This document shows, piece by piece, positions 34,161 through 42,879 of a DNA stretch of 64,000 nt (its first letter is position 1; every line of letters begins with the position of its first letter). Both the position numbers and the translations under genes were made by a program. The stretch comes from Gemmatimonadaceae bacterium (GTDB lineage: Bacteria > Gemmatimonadota > Gemmatimonadetes > Gemmatimonadales > Gemmatimonadaceae), in assembly GCA_016720905.1 (NCBI GenBank), contig JADKJT010000017.1, positions 1-64,000 on the forward strand, read 5' to 3'. The notes beneath the pieces are model-generated. The model was not told the DNA's origin and ran no database searches. It saw nothing but the letters and a program-made list of their open reading frames with translations.

Positions 34161-35606
34161 ATGCAGCACTCCTTGCCCTGGCGCGTCGGTGTGGTGCTCG
34201 CACTGTTCGCGCCACTCGCGAACGCGCAAACGCCGCCTGCGGCGCCAAAACCAGCGGCCGCCACCGCCGCCGCGCCCCAGCCGGCCTACTCGGCCGGCGC
34301 GCTCTCCCTCCCCAACGCCGATCCGTTTCCCAGCACCTACGTGCGCCCAACCGCGCGCCCGCTGGTGATTCGCAACGTCAACATCTTCACCGGTGCGGGC
34401 CCGCTGATTCGCGGTGGCGCAATCGCCGTGCAGGACGGGAAGATCATCGCCGTCGGTGCCACAGTCACCACGCCGCCAAACGCCGAAGTGATTGACGGCA
34501 ACGGCCGCTATGTCACGCCGGGGCTCATCGACACGCATTCGCATCTCGGCGTCTATCCGGCACCGGGTACCGCGGCGCATCAGGATGGCAACGAGGGCAC
34601 CAGTCCGAATACGGCGCAGGTGTGGGCCGAACACAGCGTGTGGCCGCAGGATCCGCAGTTCCCGCGTGATCTGGCCGGCGGCGTCACTACGCTGCAGGTG
34701 CTGCCGGGTTCAGCCAACCTGTTCGGCGGTCGGTCGGTGGTGTTGAAAGTGGTGCCGTCGCGTTCGGCCCAGGGCATGAAGTTCCCCGGTGCCAAATACG
34801 GACTCAAGATGGCCTGCGGAGAAAACCCCAAGCGCGTGTATGCGCAACGCGGACCGGCCACCCGCATGGGCAACGTGGCCGGCTACCGCGCCGCCTGGAT
34901 TGCCGCCGATCAGTATCGGCGCAAGTGGGATGCGTGGCTGTTGAAGCGCGAAGGCGAGGCACCGGCGCGTGACCTGGCGAATGAAACGCTGGCCGAAGTG
35001 CTGCGTGGCAATATTCTTGTGCACAATCACTGCTATCAAGCCGACGAGATGATGCAGATGATCGACATTGCCAAGGAGTTCGGCTACAGCATTCGCTCGT
35101 TCCACCATGGTGTTGAGGCGTACAAGATTGCCGACGTGCTGGCCCGTGAGGGCATCTCGGGGTCGCTCTGGAGCGACTGGGGCGGCTTCAAGATGGAAGC
35201 GCTGGACGGCGTACGCGCCAACCTCGCGTTGGTGAATGCGGCGGGCGCGCGTGCCATCGTGCATTCCGACGATGCCAGCGGCTCGCAGCGACTCAATCAG
35301 GAAGCCGCCAAGGCCATGGCGGCCGGTCGCGCGGCGGGCGTCACGGTCAGTGAGGAAGATGCCGTGAGATGGATCACGGCCAATCCCGCGTGGGCGCTTG
35401 GCCTGGACGATCGCATCGGAACGTTGGAAGTCGGCAAGAACGCCGACCTGGTGCTGTGGAACCGCAATCCGCTCAGCGTCTACGCGCGCGCCGATCGGGT
35501 GTGGATTGACGGAGCGTCGCGTTTCGACCGGGCCGATCCCGCACAGCAATGGCGCACGGACTTCGAACTTGGCTTCGTACCCCGGAACGACGGGAGGAAC
35601 AAGTGA
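34161..35606 (+). CDS. exported amidohydrolase-family protein
   Basis: Metal-dependent hydrolase of 481 residues with a signal peptide (WRVGVVLALFAPLANAQ) and an Ala/Pro linker. The amidohydrolase barrel is flanked by the usual beta-sandwich (GGAIAVQDGKIIAVGA and LDDRIGTLEVGKNADLVLWN). Metal ligands are intact: HxH in LIDTHSHLG, His in ILVHNHCYQ, His-His in IRSFHHGVEAYK, Asp in AIVHSDDASG. Substrates of secreted members include cyclic dipeptides or imides; the exact one is unknown. The next gene encodes a related protein lacking these ligands and overlaps the stop, so the two probably form a complex. Confidence 0.9.
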   Translation: MQHSLPWRVGVVLALFAPLANAQTPPAAPKPAAATAAAPQPAYSAGALSLPNADPFPSTYVRPTARPLVIRNVNIFTGAGPLIRGGAIAVQDGKIIAVGATVTTPPNAEVIDGNGRYVTPGLIDTHSHLGVYPAPGTAAHQDGNEGTSPNTAQVWAEHSVWPQDPQFPRDLAGGVTTLQVLPGSANLFGGRSVVLKVVPSRSAQGMKFPGAKYGLKMACGENPKRVYAQRGPATRMGNVAGYRAAWIAADQYRRKWDAWLLKREGEAPARDLANETLAEVLRGNILVHNHCYQADEMMQMIDIAKEFGYSIRSFHHGVEAYKIADVLAREGISGSLWSDWGGFKMEALDGVRANLALVNAAGARAIVHSDDASGSQRLNQEAAKAMAAGRAAGVTVSEEDAVRWITANPAWALGLDDRIGTLEVGKNADLVLWNRNPLSVYARADRVWIDGASRFDRADPAQQWRTDFELGFVPRNDGRNK

Positions 35607-36892
35607 TGCGCACCACCTTCATGCAATCCGCGCGCATCGCGTGTGTAAGTCTCGCCTGCGCCTCTGCGACGACGCTGTCCGCGCAAACGATCGCGATCAC
35701 GGGCGGCACCGTGTATCCCGCCGTTGGTCCAAGAATCGACAACGGCACTGTCATTGTGCGTGATGGCAAGATTGTCGCGGTCGGCGCCAATCTTGCGGTC
35801 CCAACGGGCGCGACGCGCGTGGATGCCACGGGCAAGTGGGTCACGCCAGGTCTGGTCAATGCGTTCACCACCCTTGGCCTCAGTGAGTCGGGAGGGCCGC
35901 AGTTCTCCGGCGGATACAACGACACGCAAGCCCAGGTCACCGACGGCATCAGCGCCTCCTTTGAAGCGGCTGACGGGGTGAACCCGGCGTCGACGATGTT
36001 CCGGCCATCCACATCGGACGGCATAACAACAGTGGGCGTCTGGCCCAGCGGCAATTGGGTGTCAGGTCGCGGCGCGGTCATGGACCTGACGGGCAACACA
36101 GTCAGTCAGATGGTCGTCAAGCGCGGCGTGGGCATGCTGCTCAATTTCGATGCTGGCGCGGCCAACGCGGGCGCGCGCGCGGCGATGTTCGGCCGGCTGC
36201 GAGAACTTCTGGTTGACGTGAAGCAGTACGCGCTGCGGAAAGCCGAGTACGAAGGTAACCGCACGCGGGCCTTCGCCGCAAAGTCGTCCCAACTCGAAGC
36301 GTTGTTGCCAGTCGCTCGCGGTACCATGCCGTTGTTCGTGGTCGCCGAGCGCGCCAGCGACATTCGTGCGGCAGTGGGCATTGCCAAGGAGTTTGCTCTG
36401 CGATTGGTGATCGTTGGCGGCGCGGAAGCCTGGATGGTGGCGGGCGAGCTTGCGACGGCAAAGGTGCCGGTGATGGTGGGGGCACTGAATAACATCCCGG
36501 AAACGTTTGACGCGTTGGGACAACGACAGGAAAACGCTTCGCTGCTGCGTGCCGCCGGTGTGGCCGTCACGCTGATTGGCAACGGTCCGGGCGACCCCCT
36601 GTCGTTCAACGTGCGCAACGTGCGTCAGGAAGCCGGGAATGCTGTGGCGTACGGCATGTCGTGGGATGATGCACTGCGCGCCATCACCGCGGCGCCCGCC
36701 GAGGCGCTGGGCGTGGCCGACCGAGTGGGCGCACTGGCGGTGGGCCGCGAAGCCAACATCGTGGTATGGGATGGCGATCCATTCGAATTCACCACGCGCG
36801 CCACGCACGTGTACATCCGCGGGGTACTGCAGACGGGTTTGTCGCGTGAGGACGAGCTGACGGCACGCTATCGGAAACTGCCGCCGGGCTGA
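35606..36892 (+). CDS. amidohydrolase-fold protein lacking metal ligands (likely pseudoenzyme)
   Basis: Protein of 428 residues with signal peptide (ending TTLSAQ) and the same fold as its upstream neighbour: DNGTVIVRDGKIVAVGA, VTPGLVNAFTTLGL, and VADRVGALAVGREANIVVWD. Every metal position is lost: HxH is replaced by NAFTT, the VHNH equivalent by LFVVAE, the HH equivalent by IVGGAEAW, and the HSDD equivalent by LIGNGPGD. It is therefore unlikely to be hydrolytic alone. The start ATG overlaps the upstream stop (TGATG) and follows a strong GGGAGGAA ribosome site. It probably acts as a partner subunit, an inference from the tight pairing. Confidence 0.87.
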   Translation: MRTTFMQSARIACVSLACASATTLSAQTIAITGGTVYPAVGPRIDNGTVIVRDGKIVAVGANLAVPTGATRVDATGKWVTPGLVNAFTTLGLSESGGPQFSGGYNDTQAQVTDGISASFEAADGVNPASTMFRPSTSDGITTVGVWPSGNWVSGRGAVMDLTGNTVSQMVVKRGVGMLLNFDAGAANAGARAAMFGRLRELLVDVKQYALRKAEYEGNRTRAFAAKSSQLEALLPVARGTMPLFVVAERASDIRAAVGIAKEFALRLVIVGGAEAWMVAGELATAKVPVMVGALNNIPETFDALGQRQENASLLRAAGVAVTLIGNGPGDPLSFNVRNVRQEAGNAVAYGMSWDDALRAITAAPAEALGVADRVGALAVGREANIVVWDGDPFEFTTRATHVYIRGVLQTGLSREDELTARYRKLPPG

Positions 36893-36910
36893 TTGTGATG
36901 CCGCAAGAAC

Positions 36911-36989
36911 ATTGAACCGCGAAGTACGCCAAGTTCGCCAAGGTGCGCGCCAAGACACTTCGCGTACTTCGCGTACTTCGCGGTTCAAT
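36911..36989. repeat. 79-bp inverted repeat with perfect 19-bp arms
   Basis: Arms ATTGAACCGCGAAGTACGC (36911-36929) and its exact complement (36971-36989) flank a 41-bp centre made of related degenerate units (CCAAGTTCGCC and CTTCGCGTACTTCGC). It sits between two convergent genes and overlaps the last codons of the hexosaminidase gene. It could be a bidirectional terminator or a REP/MITE-like mobile unit; the CGAAGTACGC-type unit has the look of a dispersed intergenic repeat. Confidence 0.88.
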
Positions 36990-39318
36990 CGTTGCCGCGT
37001 TGCCGTACGCTCTGAGGTCTCCTCGCCGTCACCAATACCTCATCAGCAAACAACCACGCCGGCTGCCCCGCACCAGGATGGCCGGCCGGCAATGGTCCAG
37101 CAGACCGCGCCTGAACGCGAATAAATCGCACGCGCCGTCCGGATGGCACCGCCACAGCAAACGGCTGACGAACGGCGCCTTCGCGACTGACCGGCACGTC
37201 ATGCCGGGCGATCAACGGCGCCGACCATTCCACACCGTCAAGCGAAAACGAAAACGCCACCGTAGCCGGCAGCACAATCCACGACCGCACATTCTGCAGG
37301 AAATCCACCTGTAAGCGCGCGACATCCGTGGGCACGGCCAGTTCAAGGGTGACGTCCACATCGGGTACCCACCACCCCTGCCACAGCCCGTCACCATGCT
37401 CGGTACTGCCCAGCAACCCGTCGGCGAGACTCCAGGGCCCGGTGCCGGGATAGCGCGCATCAACGGCGGGCGTCGTACGCACTCGCGCGCCGATGCCATT
37501 GTGCCGCACCATCGTCACGCGTCGCTCTTCCAGCACCGGACGCGCGCCCCAGAACGCCTGCAAGCGCACAGTTCTTGCCGCGGCCAACGTCGCTCCATCC
37601 ACATAGCGTCGTGATGCGGACGTTGGCCGACTCCCGTCGGTTGTACCACGCATGACAATGCCATCGGCAAGCGACCGGACTGACAGCATCGGGCGGCGCG
37701 CGATCGAGTCGTACCGTACCGCCACCGATGCGATCGACTGGTCGGCAGGACCCACCGCATAGCCGGCGGAACGAAGCGCCGGTACATGCGACACCTCCAG
37801 TCGCCGTTGCAGGTTGCCCACATCGCGCGACGGGCCACTCCACAGCACCTCGGCGAACGCCAGCAATCGCGGCAACGCCATCAGTTCGAGATTGGCACCC
37901 GACACAATGTGCTCGCTCCACAACGGCACCTCTCCGCCGCGCACACGTGCTGCCTGCTCCTTGCCCAGCGCATGGGGCATGGGGTCGAATCCGTACACGC
38001 CCGCCACCGTCAGCTCAGCCGCCGAGCGATTGAGATACGTGAAGTCGCTGGGTGAAGCCACCACGTCGAATCCGCGCTCCACGGCCTTGCGTGTGTACAA
38101 GGAATCCCGCCACGACTGCACCATCCCGCCCGGTACGTACGGTCCGTCCAGCACTTCATCCCAGCCCATCACCGTGCGGCCGCGCTGCGCGACATGCGCG
38201 GCCACGCGACGCATGAACCAGCTCTGCAGCTCTTCCTCGTTGGCCAGACGCTCACGCGTCATCACGGCTTGACAGACCGCGCAGGCTTTCCAACGATCCT
38301 TGGGGACCTCGTCGCCGCCCAGATGAATTACCGGTGACGGGAAGAGATCCATCACTTCATCGAGGACGCCAAACAGGAACGTGAAGGTCTCTTCCTTGCC
38401 CGCGCAGTACACGTCGGCGAAGACACCCCACGTGGTGGGTACTTCGATGCGGGCGTCAGTGCAGCCAAGTTGTGGATAGGCCGCCAGCGCCGCCGAGGAA
38501 TGCCCCGGCATCTCGATTTCCGGAACGATAGTGACGCCGCGATGGCGCGCGTACTCCACCAGCGAGCGAACCTGCGCTTGGGTGTAGAAGCCGCCGTAGC
38601 GAGAACCATCGGCTTCTCGCCGCCAGGCGCCCACACTGGTGAGGCGCGGATAGCGCTTGATCTCGATGCGCCAACCCTGATCGTCGGTAAGGTGCCAGTG
38701 GAGCGTGTTCATCTTGTAGCGCGACAGCAGGTCGATGTGCCGTTCGATGTCGCGTACCGGCAGAAAATGACGCCCCACATCCACCATCGATCCACGCCAG
38801 CCGAATCGCGGAGCATCGCTGATGCGCACGGCGGCGATCGACCATGAGGTCGCGCCTCGGCCGACCGATGGTTCAAGGAGTTGCAGGAGAGTTTGCGCAC
38901 CCCATCGTGCTCCGGCCGCGGAAGCGCCGCGAATGAACACGGACTGTGCGCCCGCCTCCAACTCGTACGCCTCGGCGTTGGCGGATGCGAGCAGGGTATC
39001 GAGATGAATGCCGTCGAGACGTCCAGTGCCTTCACGCACGACACGCGTCGTCAGACCGGTCTTACGAGAAAGCTCGGTGGCCAGCAGTTCGGCGACTTCG
39101 CGCATCGCACCGGTACCCGACGGGATCACAATCCGCACCGTGTCGGGCAACACGAATGGTGACCCTGACATCAGCTCCGCACGCAGCGGACGTGGCAGCA
39201 GGTTCGCCGCTGCGCTCTGCGCCGCTGCGCTCTGCGCATCGGCACGGTTTCCCGCGATTAGTCCCGCGGCGACTACGAGCCAGCGTGCCCAGCCGACGAA
39301 ATGCCCACGATTCAGCAC
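36985..39318 (-). CDS. exported beta-N-acetylhexosaminidase (GH20)
   Basis: Glycoside hydrolase of 777 residues releasing terminal GlcNAc/GalNAc from chitin oligomers or glycans by substrate-assisted catalysis. Signal peptide (WLVVAAGLIAGNRADAQ), GH20b N-terminal domain, then the GH20 barrel with GWRGSMVDVGRHFLPV, MNTLHWHLTDDQGWRIEIK, and the catalytic Asp-Glu in VIHLGGDEVPKDRW. GMVQSWRDS and VPLWSEHIV belong to the active-site rim. The C-terminus has a chitobiase-like linker and a discoidin-like beta-sandwich (WVPDVDVTLELAVPTDVARL). The start overlaps the sortilin-like gene's stop by 7 bp. Confidence 0.95.
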   Translation of the reverse strand: MLNRGHFVGWARWLVVAAGLIAGNRADAQSAAAQSAAANLLPRPLRAELMSGSPFVLPDTVRIVIPSGTGAMREVAELLATELSRKTGLTTRVVREGTGRLDGIHLDTLLASANAEAYELEAGAQSVFIRGASAAGARWGAQTLLQLLEPSVGRGATSWSIAAVRISDAPRFGWRGSMVDVGRHFLPVRDIERHIDLLSRYKMNTLHWHLTDDQGWRIEIKRYPRLTSVGAWRREADGSRYGGFYTQAQVRSLVEYARHRGVTIVPEIEMPGHSSAALAAYPQLGCTDARIEVPTTWGVFADVYCAGKEETFTFLFGVLDEVMDLFPSPVIHLGGDEVPKDRWKACAVCQAVMTRERLANEEELQSWFMRRVAAHVAQRGRTVMGWDEVLDGPYVPGGMVQSWRDSLYTRKAVERGFDVVASPSDFTYLNRSAAELTVAGVYGFDPMPHALGKEQAARVRGGEVPLWSEHIVSGANLELMALPRLLAFAEVLWSGPSRDVGNLQRRLEVSHVPALRSAGYAVGPADQSIASVAVRYDSIARRPMLSVRSLADGIVMRGTTDGSRPTSASRRYVDGATLAAARTVRLQAFWGARPVLEERRVTMVRHNGIGARVRTTPAVDARYPGTGPWSLADGLLGSTEHGDGLWQGWWVPDVDVTLELAVPTDVARLQVDFLQNVRSWIVLPATVAFSFSLDGVEWSAPLIARHDVPVSREGAVRQPFAVAVPSGRRVRFIRVQARSAGPLPAGHPGAGQPAWLFADEVLVTARRPQSVRQRGND

Positions 39319-42300
39319 CGTGGCGGAACCTCCGCGCGCGGCAGCGTCAACGGCGCAATCTGATGACGCGATAGAATGGCGTTGGCCACCGGTACGTCAC
39401 GCTGCACCAGGCGCTGCCACGACGTGTGGGCGGTGGCAAGATCGCGGCAGGTCGCCGTAAATGCGGCGCGCATGGAAGGAGTCGGCGCAAAGTCCGCATT
39501 GTCCTGAGCGGTCAACTGGCTGGCCAACGCGCCATTCAGACTACGGAACGTCACGCGTGCCGTTTCGCTGCCCACTGCCGCATCCAATGCGGCACGAAGT
39601 GTGGCAATAGCCGCAGTCACTTCGGTATTCGCACCGGAGGTTTGCGACAGCGCCGTACGCAACGCGGTCACTTGTTGTTGTGCGTCCCAGGCGGCGCGCA
39701 TCCCGGCCGTGATCTGCATCATCAGGTCATGCTGCGCCGCCAGCGCCGCTGGCGTCGCGGTGGAACGCGGGTCGTTGCGCACTGTCACGGTCTGCGACAT
39801 GGGCGTGCCACCGATCGTCAGCCGCACCGTGTACACCCCAGGCGGCGCCAGTGCGCCTTCCGGTGTGGCGGGCGTCAATCCCGGAGTAGCGTTGATTTCA
39901 AAGCTGTGCGAGAACGCGGGCGGCGCATCGTATCGCAAATCCCAGTTCACGCGGTGCATGCCGACACTTGTTGGCAAAGCGGTAGGCGGCGCCACCCAGA
40001 AGTTCGGATGCGGAGGCCTGGCGGCTTCCGGTACCGGCGCCGACAACACACTCGTGAGATGTCGCACGACGGCCCCACTCGCGTTCAGGATATCAACCGC
40101 AATCGTACCCGACGGCGACGCGCCCAGCCAATAGTCGATGATTACACCATCCAGCGGATTCACCGCGTGCGGGATTTCCGGCGGCAACGGCGTATCGTCG
40201 TTCACGTTGCGGCGCACTCGCGTGGTGAGCCCAGGCGCGAAGAGGTGCGCGGGCTTGGCCGCGATGGTTGAGTTGACCTGACGCAGCATCGAGATGTCGT
40301 CAATTACCCACAGTCCGCGACCATGCGTGGCCACCAGCAGGTCATTCCCCTTGATCAGCAGGTCGCGCGCGGGGCTATTGGGCAGATTCATCGCCAGCGA
40401 CTGCCATAGGTCGCCATCATTGAACGACACATAGACACTGCTTTCGGTCCCGGCAAACAACAGTCCGGCCTTCTTGGGATCGGCGCGTATCACCCGGGCA
40501 AAGCTGCCACTGGGCTCATCCGCGGGGAGGCCGGTGACAATCTTCGTCCACGTCTTGCCGAAGTCGCGCGTGCGGAAGAAGTACGGCGTGTGCTCGCCGA
40601 TCCGCAGGTACTCCACTGCGACATAGGCCGTGCCTGCGGCATGGGGCGACGCATCGATCGCCGAGATCATGGCGCGGCGTGGACTCGGGATGTTGGGAAT
40701 GCTCACATCGGTCCATGTGGCGCCACCATTGCGGGTCACGTGAATGAGCCCGTTGTTGGTGCCCGCCCAGATCACGCCGGGCGCCGCCGGCGACGCGGCC
40801 AGCGATTCAATCGCGCCGCGTCCGCCCAGCGTGTTCGCCGCAGTGGCCGAATCCATGCCGGCCGGGATGGCCAACTCGGGGCTGATACGCGTCCAGTGCG
40901 CACCGCCGTCCACCGTACTCGCCACAAAGTTGAGTCCCACCAGCAACTGACGTGAATTCCACGGCGCCCACACCAGCGGCTGCGATGAGGTGGTGCGTGC
41001 CTTGGCGGCCGGGTCGATGGCCGGACTCACATTGATGCGCTGTTCACTGGGATAGCTCATGCGCACCAGACCGTTGCCACTGGCAAACACATTCTGTGGA
41101 TTGAGCGGATCGGCGACGATGGTGCCCCATTCCCAGCCGTTGACTGAGTTCCAATCAAACATGGTGACGGCGCCGTAGTTGCCCCGGATGCGCGTGCGAA
41201 TGGCGCCGGCGTCCTGTTGCGTGGCGTACACCCAGTACGGGAACGAGTTGTCGGCCGACAGATGGTAGAGCTGTTCGGTGGACTGGTTATACCAGGAACT
41301 CCACGTCGCGCCGCCGTCCAGTGACACCGTCGCGCCTTGGTCAAGCCCCATGAAGATGCGCTGGCCGTTCGTGGGATCAATCCACATCTGCTGCGGATCG
41401 TCGCCGCCTGGGGCCCCCTTCATGCCGGTGAATGTCTTGCCACCATCCGTGGACTTGTATGCGGCGGTGTTGATGGTGTACACCAGATCCGGATTCTTCG
41501 GGTCGACATACACGCCGCAGCTGTAGCCACCCTGTCCATTGTGAATGCGGTCGTCATCGGCGGCCATGCGCTGCCAGGTGGTGCCACCGTTGTCCGAACG
41601 ATACAGCGCGCTGTTGGTGATGAGGTACACGCGCTGCGCGTTGGTGCCCATGGCGATGGCCACCGACATCCGACCGTCATGCCGTGGCAGGCCGCCGCCA
41701 ACGATCTCCTTCCATGTGACGCCCCCGTCCAGCGACTTGTACAGTGATGCACTGGTGCGCCCGGTATCGGGCAGCGGACGCGCGGCCACACTGAACTGCC
41801 ACGAGCGATACGATCCCACCGCATAGCCCGGCGGCGCGTAGTGGCGCGTGGACGTGGCAAACACCACGTCCGGCGTGTCGTAGGCGCGCGACACTTTGGT
41901 GACGCCCGTTTCGTTGTCGATGAACAAGGTCTTGGCCCACGTTCGCCCGCCATCGGTGCTGCGATACACGCCGCGCATGTCGCTGTGATTCACATGGTCG
42001 CCCAGCGCGCCTACCAGCAAAACATCGGGCGATCTCGGATCCACGGAAATCGTCTGGATATGTCGGGTGCCTTCGAGTCCGAGCGAGGTCCAGGTGGCAC
42101 CGGCATCCGTGGACTTGTACACCCCGTTGCCCTGATCCAGCGTGCCACCGGTGATCATGTCGCCCGTGCCCACGTACACCACATTGGGGTCTGATGGAGC
42201 GACCTCCACGGCGCCTACCGACGACACGGTCTTGATCGCGTCGAACACTGGGAACCAGGTCTGACCGGCACTGGTGGTCTTCCACAGCCCGCCGCCCGGG

Positions 42301-42518
42301 TAGCCAGCGTAGAACACACCAGGCTGGCCAATCGCCCCAGACACCGCGCCCACTCGTCCGGCGCGGAAGGGGCCAAGGTTGCGCCAGGTGAGGCCCGCGT
42401 AGAGTCGCGGATCGACAGTCGATGCGGACGGCTGGGCGGCCGCGGGAGCGGCCAGAGCGGCAAGGAGACACACCGGAACAACGAGCGGCCTGCTACCGAT
42501 GACGAATGCGCGCTTCAT
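39312..42518 (-). CDS. exported sortilin/BNR beta-propeller protein
   Basis: Large exported protein of 1068 residues. The signal peptide ends AALAAPAAAQ. Two tandem propeller regions contain many Asp-box (SxDxGxTW) turns: STDAGATWTS, STDGGRTWA, SLDGGVTWKE, STDGGKTFTG, SLDGGATWSS and TVDGGAHWTR. The C-terminus adds Ig/FlgD-like strands (GVYTVRLTIGG) and a helical tail. Such VPS10/sortilin-like proteins are abundant in Gemmatimonadota and annotated variously as glycosyl hydrolases; no catalytic residues of the xyloglucanase (GH74) type could be verified. ATG 42518 is chosen for the signal peptide; a frame extension upstream lies in repeat DNA. Confidence 0.88.
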   Translation of the reverse strand: MKRAFVIGSRPLVVPVCLLAALAAPAAAQPSASTVDPRLYAGLTWRNLGPFRAGRVGAVSGAIGQPGVFYAGYPGGGLWKTTSAGQTWFPVFDAIKTVSSVGAVEVAPSDPNVVYVGTGDMITGGTLDQGNGVYKSTDAGATWTSLGLEGTRHIQTISVDPRSPDVLLVGALGDHVNHSDMRGVYRSTDGGRTWAKTLFIDNETGVTKVSRAYDTPDVVFATSTRHYAPPGYAVGSYRSWQFSVAARPLPDTGRTSASLYKSLDGGVTWKEIVGGGLPRHDGRMSVAIAMGTNAQRVYLITNSALYRSDNGGTTWQRMAADDDRIHNGQGGYSCGVYVDPKNPDLVYTINTAAYKSTDGGKTFTGMKGAPGGDDPQQMWIDPTNGQRIFMGLDQGATVSLDGGATWSSWYNQSTEQLYHLSADNSFPYWVYATQQDAGAIRTRIRGNYGAVTMFDWNSVNGWEWGTIVADPLNPQNVFASGNGLVRMSYPSEQRINVSPAIDPAAKARTTSSQPLVWAPWNSRQLLVGLNFVASTVDGGAHWTRISPELAIPAGMDSATAANTLGGRGAIESLAASPAAPGVIWAGTNNGLIHVTRNGGATWTDVSIPNIPSPRRAMISAIDASPHAAGTAYVAVEYLRIGEHTPYFFRTRDFGKTWTKIVTGLPADEPSGSFARVIRADPKKAGLLFAGTESSVYVSFNDGDLWQSLAMNLPNSPARDLLIKGNDLLVATHGRGLWVIDDISMLRQVNSTIAAKPAHLFAPGLTTRVRRNVNDDTPLPPEIPHAVNPLDGVIIDYWLGASPSGTIAVDILNASGAVVRHLTSVLSAPVPEAARPPHPNFWVAPPTALPTSVGMHRVNWDLRYDAPPAFSHSFEINATPGLTPATPEGALAPPGVYTVRLTIGGTPMSQTVTVRNDPRSTATPAALAAQHDLMMQITAGMRAAWDAQQQVTALRTALSQTSGANTEVTAAIATLRAALDAAVGSETARVTFRSLNGALASQLTAQDNADFAPTPSMRAAFTATCRDLATAHTSWQRLVQRDVPVANAILSRHQIAPLTLPRAEVPPRC

Positions 42519-42879
42519 GAAACACTTCCTCGATTGGGAGAACGCGCCGAGGTGAACAGGCGCGAACCTGAACTGACTCCGAACTGAAGAAGGTACCACC
42601 GGAAAGCGAGTGTGGTGTCGCGGGAATCCATCGCGACAATCCGATGGTTCGGCTCCGATGCGTCGCGACCGGCCGCTGCCGGGAGAGGGTGGAGCGTTGA
42701 GAGTCCGGAGGGGCGAGCAACCGAAGCGTCGAGCGTCAGAGGGGCGAGCCGGTGAGGGCAGGACGGAGTTCTCCCCTCGCCGGCTCACCCGTCACGCCCT
42801 CAACGCTTCCCTTGCTCACCCCTCCGGCCCCTCACCGCTCACACTCAGCCTTCAGTCAAGTCGCCTTGAATACACAGTC
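42519..42879. other. 361-bp gap dominated by a long palindrome
   Basis: This region between two minus-strand genes contains no credible gene. Most of its right half is the imperfect palindrome described separately. The left part (42519-42688) is the leader of the sortilin-like gene; I see no clear promoter in it. Confidence 0.6.
42689..42846. repeat. about 150-bp imperfect palindrome
   Basis: Successive blocks pair in mirrored order: CCGGAGGGGCGAGCAA (42705-42720) with TTGCTCACCCCTCCGG (42812-42827, one mismatch); GAAGCGTCGAGCGTCAG with the complement region GTCACGCCCTCAACGCTTC; and GGGGCGAGCCGGTGAGGG with CCCCTCGCCGGCTCACC. The tip is about CAGGACGGAGTTCT. The right arm read in reverse is a run of GTGAG/GTTGAGGG-like units. 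Such a hairpin could be a MITE-type element, a non-coding RNA or a terminator. It lies between the sortilin-like and GltB-like genes. Confidence 0.75.

Noticed and set aside
36911..36989. CRISPR-like repeat
   Set aside because: It is a single inverted repeat with degenerate internal units, with no regularly spaced direct repeats and no cas genes. The heptamer arrays at 5464 and 29171 have no spacers either.
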